Assembly: GCA_029260735.1 (NCBI GenBank)
Contig: JAJDCR010000103.1
Span: forward strand, 1 to 37,231
DNA from: Planctomycetota bacterium
GTDB lineage: Bacteria; Planctomycetota; Uabimicrobiia; Uabimicrobiales; Uabimicrobiaceae
Direction: 5' to 3'
DNA length: 37,231 bases
The translations under genes were made by a program, and so were the position numbers. Under the pieces are notes generated by a model. It searched no databases, had not been told where the DNA came from, and was given only the letters and a program-made list of their open reading frames with translations. The first letter of the stretch is position 1; every line of letters begins with the position of its first letter. This document shows positions 32,895 through 37,231 of the stretch, one piece after another.

Positions 32895-34508
32895 TTATAT
32901 ATTTTGATACCAAATTTGCCAAAGTCGAGTATTAGGGCCAAATTTTTGCCCCGTTATTTCTTTCAAAATAGTGTGGGACTTCTTTCGTAAACGAGAATCT
33001 CCTAAAAATACAATGAAATAGGGAATTACTTTTTTCGGTGGCATCTCAGCCAAAGCCTCAAGAATTTCTTGATAAAGAGAAGATTTATTAACTATTTTGA
33101 GTAAATGAGGAATTACCTCAGGGTTGCGAAAATGCTTAATCGCTTCTAAGGCAAGAGACTGATTTTGATTTTGATACAAATGGTAAATTAAAAAGCGTAG
33201 TACTTTAGGCGTTGGAAAATGGGCTAGAGCCTGGAAAGCCCTTTTACGGTATTTAGGAATATGAGTTAAACGAAGGAATAGGTCTTCAGTTTTCGGTGAT
33301 TTTAGAGTAACGAGAGCTTCCAGAGCATCATCTGATAACTCAGGATGATCCATAAATTTGCTTAGATAGTCTACCGCAGAGCTATCCCCTATTAATCCCA
33401 GTGTTTCAATAGCTAAACGAGTTAAGGATACGTCCTCTTGATAGAGGAAAGAAGTGATTGTTTTTGTACTCTGGGGAATCATTCTTCGCAAACCAGCGAG
33501 ACATTCTTGGCGTAGTCTATGATTACGAAGACCTTTAAAATAAATTTGGCTAGCTTCTTTTCGAGAGAACTGATCGAGAAAACGTAAAGCGATATGACGG
33601 AGAGATCCTTTTTGAGCAAATTCAGAGACAACTTGAAAAGCTTGATCATCTCCGATTTGTACTAGCAAGCTCCACCACTCAAGAGGAATTTTACCTCTCG
33701 CATTTTTCATTTTTTGGGAAAGAAAAAGACTGCTTTGAGGAAATTTTTGAAATAATCTCGAAGCTACTTCTCTTAACTCTGGATTTTCCAAAGCTTTTAG
33801 CATTTCTTCAAGAGAAGATTGAGGACTTAGATCAAACATAACTTGCAAAGAACGTTTAGGGAAATCTCCTTCAGAATACATTTTCTTAGCTAGATTGAAA
33901 GAAGAATGAGTTTTTTCCTGAGCACATACAGCAAAAGCTAATTCTTTCACTTCATAAGACTTGTGGAAATTCTCTTGCAGCCAAAGAAAAGGGATTCGTT
34001 CGGGACGTTTTTTATAAAAATCAACAAGAAGGTAACGGACATCCAAAATATTATGGCTTGTTTTACTTAGCATTTTTCTTTCCCAAGCCAAACTTCCCCA
34101 TTTGTTAGAAAGGGAGAATTTTTCTTTTGTAGGAGACTTACTTTTTTCTACAAATTTATTTTCCGTCGGTTTATCTTGATTAGTTCTATCTAAAAAGAAG
34201 TACATTCCTAATACGGCTAGAATAAGAAGCGAAGCTGCTAATGAAAATGATCGAGTCCAGTTTCTGTCTTGGGGAGGTAAGCTGTTTATTTTTTTCTGTA
34301 AAGAATATGTGTATTTAGGCCAGTAGTTTTCTTCTAGATCATCAAAAATAATTCTCTTAAGAACAGTCTCTTCTTTCTGAATATTCTGCCATTCTTTTTG
34401 GCAGGAAGGACAAAAACGAAGATGTTCCTCAATCTTTCTATCTTGTTCGAGAGAAATCTCTCCATCTAGTTTAGTTGATAAGTAGATTTGAGCATCACGA
34501 CAATTCAT
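32895..34508 (-). CDS. Zinc-finger anti-sigma factor fused to HEAT-like repeats
   Basis: The preferred start is MNCRDAQ (34506-34508) with AGGAG seven bases upstream, giving 537 residues. The N-terminal zf-HC2 domain has C3, H29, C33 and C36 (EHLRFCPSC), typical of ECF anti-sigma factors. A membrane helix (about 88-110, SLAASLLILAVLGMYFFL) follows. The remaining 400 residues outside are helical HEAT-like repeats (for example VSLTRLAIETLGLIGDSSAV, LALEAIKHFRNPEVIPHLLK). The gene overlaps the sigma gene end by 14 bp. It likely binds the ECF factor on the inner side and senses an envelope signal through the repeats; the sensing part is inferred. Confidence 0.8.
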   Translation of the reverse strand: MNCRDAQIYLSTKLDGEISLEQDRKIEEHLRFCPSCQKEWQNIQKEETVLKRIIFDDLEENYWPKYTYSLQKKINSLPPQDRNWTRSFSLAASLLILAVLGMYFFLDRTNQDKPTENKFVEKSKSPTKEKFSLSNKWGSLAWERKMLSKTSHNILDVRYLLVDFYKKRPERIPFLWLQENFHKSYEVKELAFAVCAQEKTHSSFNLAKKMYSEGDFPKRSLQVMFDLSPQSSLEEMLKALENPELREVASRLFQKFPQSSLFLSQKMKNARGKIPLEWWSLLVQIGDDQAFQVVSEFAQKGSLRHIALRFLDQFSRKEASQIYFKGLRNHRLRQECLAGLRRMIPQSTKTITSFLYQEDVSLTRLAIETLGLIGDSSAVDYLSKFMDHPELSDDALEALVTLKSPKTEDLFLRLTHIPKYRKRAFQALAHFPTPKVLRFLIYHLYQNQNQSLALEAIKHFRNPEVIPHLLKIVNKSSLYQEILEALAEMPPKKVIPYFIVFLGDSRLRKKSHTILKEITGQKFGPNTRLWQIWYQNI

Positions 34509-35040
34509 CAAAAAACTCCTCACATTCTTTCCGTAACGTTTTTCGGGCGTAAAAAAGATTCACTTTGACTGAATCGAGAGAAATTCCTAAAACGATAGAT
34601 ATTTCTTGGTAACTCATTTCTTCCCAAACTCTTAAAATTAAAGATAAGCGTTGTTTTTTGGGTAATTTTTGAACTTTTTCTCTAATAGTATCTCCCATTT
34701 CTCTTGATGCCAAGAGATCTAAACTAGATTTAGATTTTTGGGCTAATCTCTCCAAATTTTTATTTCTATCAAAGAGTAGTTTTCTCTTGCGCAAATAGCT
34801 ATGGTTATGATTGATACAAATCTTAAATAACCAAGTTAGCAAACTGCTTTCTCCGCGAAATTTAGATAAGTTTCTATAAGCTTTTAGAAAAGTTTCTTGA
34901 GACAAGTCTTCCGCCTCTTGGTGATCATGTACAAGCTTCCGAGCAAAAAAATAAACTCTTTTCTTGTACTTTTCGAGCAAGAAGTCAAAGGCGGTTTTAT
35001 CTCCTCTTTGAAATGCGAAAATAATCTCTTTGTCTTGCAT
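34495..35040 (-). CDS. ECF-type RNA polymerase sigma factor
   Basis: The 181-residue protein has the two usual ECF domains: region 2 (FDFLLEKYKKRVYFFARKLV, then HQEAEDLSQETFLKAYRNL and LLTWLFKICINH) and region 4 (LPKKQRLSLILRVWEEMSYQ, then EISIVLGISLDSVKVNLFYARKTLRK). A GGGGAG lies just before the ATG. The zinc-finger anti-sigma gene overlaps its 3' end, the classic pair arrangement. It probably directs RNA polymerase to envelope-stress or similar promoters; its own promoter was not recognised. The gene is 65 bp downstream of the TPR gene. Confidence 0.85.
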   Translation of the reverse strand: MQDKEIIFAFQRGDKTAFDFLLEKYKKRVYFFARKLVHDHQEAEDLSQETFLKAYRNLSKFRGESSLLTWLFKICINHNHSYLRKRKLLFDRNKNLERLAQKSKSSLDLLASREMGDTIREKVQKLPKKQRLSLILRVWEEMSYQEISIVLGISLDSVKVNLFYARKTLRKECEEFFDELS

Positions 35041-35105
35041 AATCTCCCCGTTACTAGATTTTTTTTGCTAGTCTATACTTTACAGACGCTTCTTGGGAGA
35101 AAATG

Positions 35106-36854
35106 TTAAAAACTTTTTGAGATTTTTTTTCGATTTATACGATAGGTTAAAAGGAAAAGGAGTATGAGAGTGGGGAGAGGATAGTAAAGAAGAAGAAAAA
35201 TTAAGATAAAGACAATGAAACAGGCAAAGTTTTTTCCTCCAGAAAGGAGAAATATTCCGACGTAACAACAATAGGAGGAAAAAAGCTGGGCGGGACTATT
35301 GTATCCGTGCTGAGCAAGAACAGCGAGCATAACAATGGAAAAAGTAGCCGCTAAAATATGAAGACGATTTTTCGGACGATCTAGTATGGTAATCCCGACA
35401 GGGTCTTTGACCAGAGTGACGTGGATTGTGAAAAAGCGGACTATCGTTGCCATAAAAAAGAGTAAAGCAAGGAAGTATGCCCCTTGGCTAAAAGCATTCT
35501 TCCATTTAAGATTAGAAGAAAATTGATAAATTAATTCAAAAATGGGAAAGGCAAAAATGAGAGCAAGCTTTAGGGGGGAGGCTATTTTTTCAAAGAAAAG
35601 GACAAAAGGGTTTTTGAAAAAACGATTTTCGGCCAATAAACATAAACTTAAGAGATGCTGTGTTGAGCTATTTGTTGGATCAAAAGATAGTGCTTTTTTT
35701 GCAAACTCGCTCGCCAAAGAATATTTTTTGGCTTGGTAGTGGTAGAAGGAGAGGCTTTGGAGAACAAGAGGATGTTGAGGCCATTTTTTTTCCAAAATCT
35801 CTAAAAGAGCTTTGATTTTCAAAAGTAAATTAGCTTGAGAAGTGTGATTCAAACGTTGTCGAAGTAACTCATGAAGTTTTTCGTCATCTGGATTTTGTAA
35901 GAGAGCTTTTTCGGTAAAATCTAAGCTTTTTTCTTGATCTCCTCGGCGGTAAGCCAAAAAACTCATTCGAGAAAGAACTAAGGGGTGGGAAAACTTTTTC
36001 TCTAGGGTTTTTGTAAACCAAGCAAAAGATTCATCATAATTTTTGTTCCGATAAAGGAAATCTCCCCCTTCAAACATAGCATAATCATTACTCTGATCCT
36101 TTTCCTTCATTTGAGTCGCCTGCTCAAAAGCTTTTTCCCAGCTTTTGACATTAAGAAGGAAAGAGAAATAGAGTTGTCCGATTTTTCTATTATCTAGAGA
36201 AATTTCTAAACTCTTTTCGAAATACTCTTGCGCTTCTTTATTTTGTCCTCTGTGCTCATAAACAGTACCAATCATGCCAAGTACTTGTGAATCTTGGGGA
36301 TGTTTTTTTTCTAAAACAAGGGCTTTTTCAAGAGCTTTCCCTCCTTGCCTGTCTCCGGCTAGAGCGCTCAAGTAGTTTAGGTAAAAAGGAAGAAATGCCT
36401 CTCCTCTTTTTTTATTTTCTTCGTTTTCTTTGTTTTCTTCGTTTTCTTCGTTTTCTTCGTTTTCTTCAAGAAGGGCCTCTATTTTTTTCCACTGCTTTTT
36501 TCCGAAGTAAACACAAGATTTAAGGTAGGAAGCTAAGAGAGAAAAAGAAGATAAATTATTCAGTTTTTCAAAAAAAACTAAGCTCTCTTCCGGTTGATTA
36601 TGAACCAAATGCCAATATCCCCAAGCGACAAGAGCGGCAGCTTTTTCAGAATCACTTTCAGATATTTTTAGCAAAAACTCTTTCGATTTTTCGATTTCGA
36701 GATGGGAGCTGGTTTGAATGGATAAGGCACATATACTATTTAAATCAGAGTGATCGGCCTTTATTTTGTCTTGGGGTAAATCTAATGATTCGAGTAAAAC
36801 TTGGTGATCCAATATATTACGGTAATAAGAGCATAAAGGGTGAAGATGGGGCAT
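35106..36854 (-). CDS. TPR-repeat protein with C-terminal membrane spans
   Basis: The preferred ATG at 36852-36854 (MPHLHPL) has AGGAAA about six bases upstream; earlier in-frame TTG/ATG starts up to 36878 lack one. The 582-residue product is rich in tetratricopeptide repeats (for example SQVLGMIGTVYEHRGQNKEA and LVLSRMSFLAYRRGDQEKSL). It ends with several hydrophobic segments (about 425-565) and a basic tail (LTYRINRKKISKSF). An odd acidic run, EENEENEENEENKENEENKK, lies near residue 130 and is encoded by a 9-bp tandem repeat. It may act as a membrane-bound scaffold and stands first in the sigma/anti-sigma gene set. Confidence 0.65.
   Translation of the reverse strand: MPHLHPLCSYYRNILDHQVLLESLDLPQDKIKADHSDLNSICALSIQTSSHLEIEKSKEFLLKISESDSEKAAALVAWGYWHLVHNQPEESLVFFEKLNNLSSFSLLASYLKSCVYFGKKQWKKIEALLEENEENEENEENKENEENKKRGEAFLPFYLNYLSALAGDRQGGKALEKALVLEKKHPQDSQVLGMIGTVYEHRGQNKEAQEYFEKSLEISLDNRKIGQLYFSFLLNVKSWEKAFEQATQMKEKDQSNDYAMFEGGDFLYRNKNYDESFAWFTKTLEKKFSHPLVLSRMSFLAYRRGDQEKSLDFTEKALLQNPDDEKLHELLRQRLNHTSQANLLLKIKALLEILEKKWPQHPLVLQSLSFYHYQAKKYSLASEFAKKALSFDPTNSSTQHLLSLCLLAENRFFKNPFVLFFEKIASPLKLALIFAFPIFELIYQFSSNLKWKNAFSQGAYFLALLFFMATIVRFFTIHVTLVKDPVGITILDRPKNRLHILAATFSIVMLAVLAQHGYNSPAQLFSSYCCYVGIFLLSGGKNFACFIVFILIFLLLYYPLPTLILLFLLTYRINRKKISKSF
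36415..36468 (-). repeat. 9-bp tandem repeat coding for E-E-N/K-E-N units
   Basis: Six tandem 9-bp units read TTTTCTTCG on the plus strand with a few changes. They lie in frame inside the TPR gene and encode the repeated EEN tripeptides. Unit number could vary between strains without a frameshift. Confidence 0.8.
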
Positions 36855-37067
36855 AGGGGTTTTCCTCATATTTGTCAAGCATGTGTTCAGCTAAGATGCA
36901 AGTTGTTGGAAAACCTCGTTTTTGTAGCGCATGTTAAACCTGGCTTAGGCTTATATTTGCAGCGTGTCCCCCTAAGCTCGTACCTCGCTTCTCCCCCAAA
37001 GGGACTGAGTGGGGTAGGTTTTTCCCTTAAAACATTTCTTAGCAATGGTTTGTATTGATTTTCCTCA
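36855..37067. other. Intergenic region upstream of TPR gene
   Basis: This region precedes the TPR gene (minus strand) and should hold its promoter; no convincing -35/-10 pair was found. It lies next to the repeat at 37068 and includes a run TCTCCCCCAAAGGGACTGAG that may belong to the repeat family. No supported gene is seen. Confidence 0.4.
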
Positions 37068-37106
37068 GCTCTGAAAGAGCGAAACAACCCAGCCCAGGGC
37101 AACGCC
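37068..37106 (+). repeat. Two-hairpin REP-like repeat, diverged relative
   Basis: GCTCT-gaa-AGAGC (37068-37080) is followed by GAAACAACCCAGCCCAGGGC and a GGGC-aac-GCCC hairpin. The layout, GAA loop and AACCCAG joiner match the 49-bp repeat of 14425-14473, with different stem bases. Confidence 0.55.
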
Positions 37107-37139
37107 CCAAAGCCATTAAGTTAAGGGAAAGCCCTAATA

Positions 37140-37180
37140 TATAAGAGGTGGAGGCCATTTTTGTTCCTCTATCCCTTATA
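37140..37180 (+). repeat. 15-pair hairpin, better paired as plus-strand RNA
   Basis: TATAAGAGGTGGAGG (37140-37154) pairs with 37166-37180 over 15 positions, 12 Watson-Crick and two G-U, one mismatch, with an 11-nt loop. The G-U pairs would be A-C mismatches on the other strand, so the structure favours plus-strand RNA. Confidence 0.4.
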
Positions 37181-37231
37181 GTATGGTAGTTTGGTTTTCT
37201 AAAAAATAATTTCCCAAGGATGTATTTTATT

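Overview
The window looks like a chromosomal piece of a low-GC (AT-rich) bacterium of the Planctomycetes/PVC type. This is inferred from gene style, not from a marker gene: paired Ser/Thr protein kinases with a GRGGMG loop, a PEP-CTERM protein, HEAT- and TPR-repeat proteins, an ECF sigma factor beside a zinc-finger anti-sigma fused to HEAT repeats, and a secreted thioredoxin/haem/PDZ protein. No rRNA, tRNA, CRISPR array or intact transposase gene was seen.

Region 1 (81-4142, minus strand): a secreted Trx-like/CxxCH/PDZ protein, a secreted HEAT-repeat protein and an unrecognised membrane protein. A GATTACGA-type inverted repeat (about 4283-4352) separates them from region 2.

Region 2 (4430-13067, minus strand): one tight respiratory operon. 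Its order is tri-haem cytochrome c, napA, napG, napH, a small membrane-anchored protein, a NapH/NosR-like polyferredoxin, a NapF/G-like ferredoxin and a redoxin lipoprotein. It looks like a periplasmic nitrate reductase. NapG/NapH-type quinol oxidation could feed NapA, and a membrane-anchored three-haem cytochrome stands where napB or napC would be expected. No napB, napC or napD is visible.

Region 3 (13342-21240): an accessory region. It starts with an M19 dipeptidase and a cluster of palindromes. It then holds an Rpn-type PD-(D/E)XK nuclease, an ORF6N/ORF6C antirepressor-like protein divergent from an XRE regulator, and a recently duplicated Rpn copy whose interior has been replaced by repeat DNA. 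Next come a clear prokaryotic viperin (radical SAM, antiviral ddhNTP synthase family) and a second ORF6C protein. The region ends with a frameshifted small secreted protein gene and a degenerate tandem-repeat zone. Viperin, Rpn and phage-type regulators together suggest a defence island, and the viperin is the most interesting gene here.

Region 4 (21383-30011): a GspG-like secreted protein, a 26-bp perfect inverted repeat (bidirectional terminator), a PEP-CTERM protein, two acyltransferases (PlsC-like and DUF374) around an endonuclease/exonuclease/phosphatase protein, a SpoIID-domain protein, and two tandem zinc-ribbon Ser/Thr kinases behind a good sigma70-type promoter.

Region 5 (30057-36854, minus strand): a five-gene set encoding a TPR membrane protein, ECF sigma factor, zinc-finger/HEAT anti-sigma, a secretin-N-domain-like secreted protein and a secreted coiled-coil protein. 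The window ends in repeat/hairpin DNA related to the palindromes of region 3.
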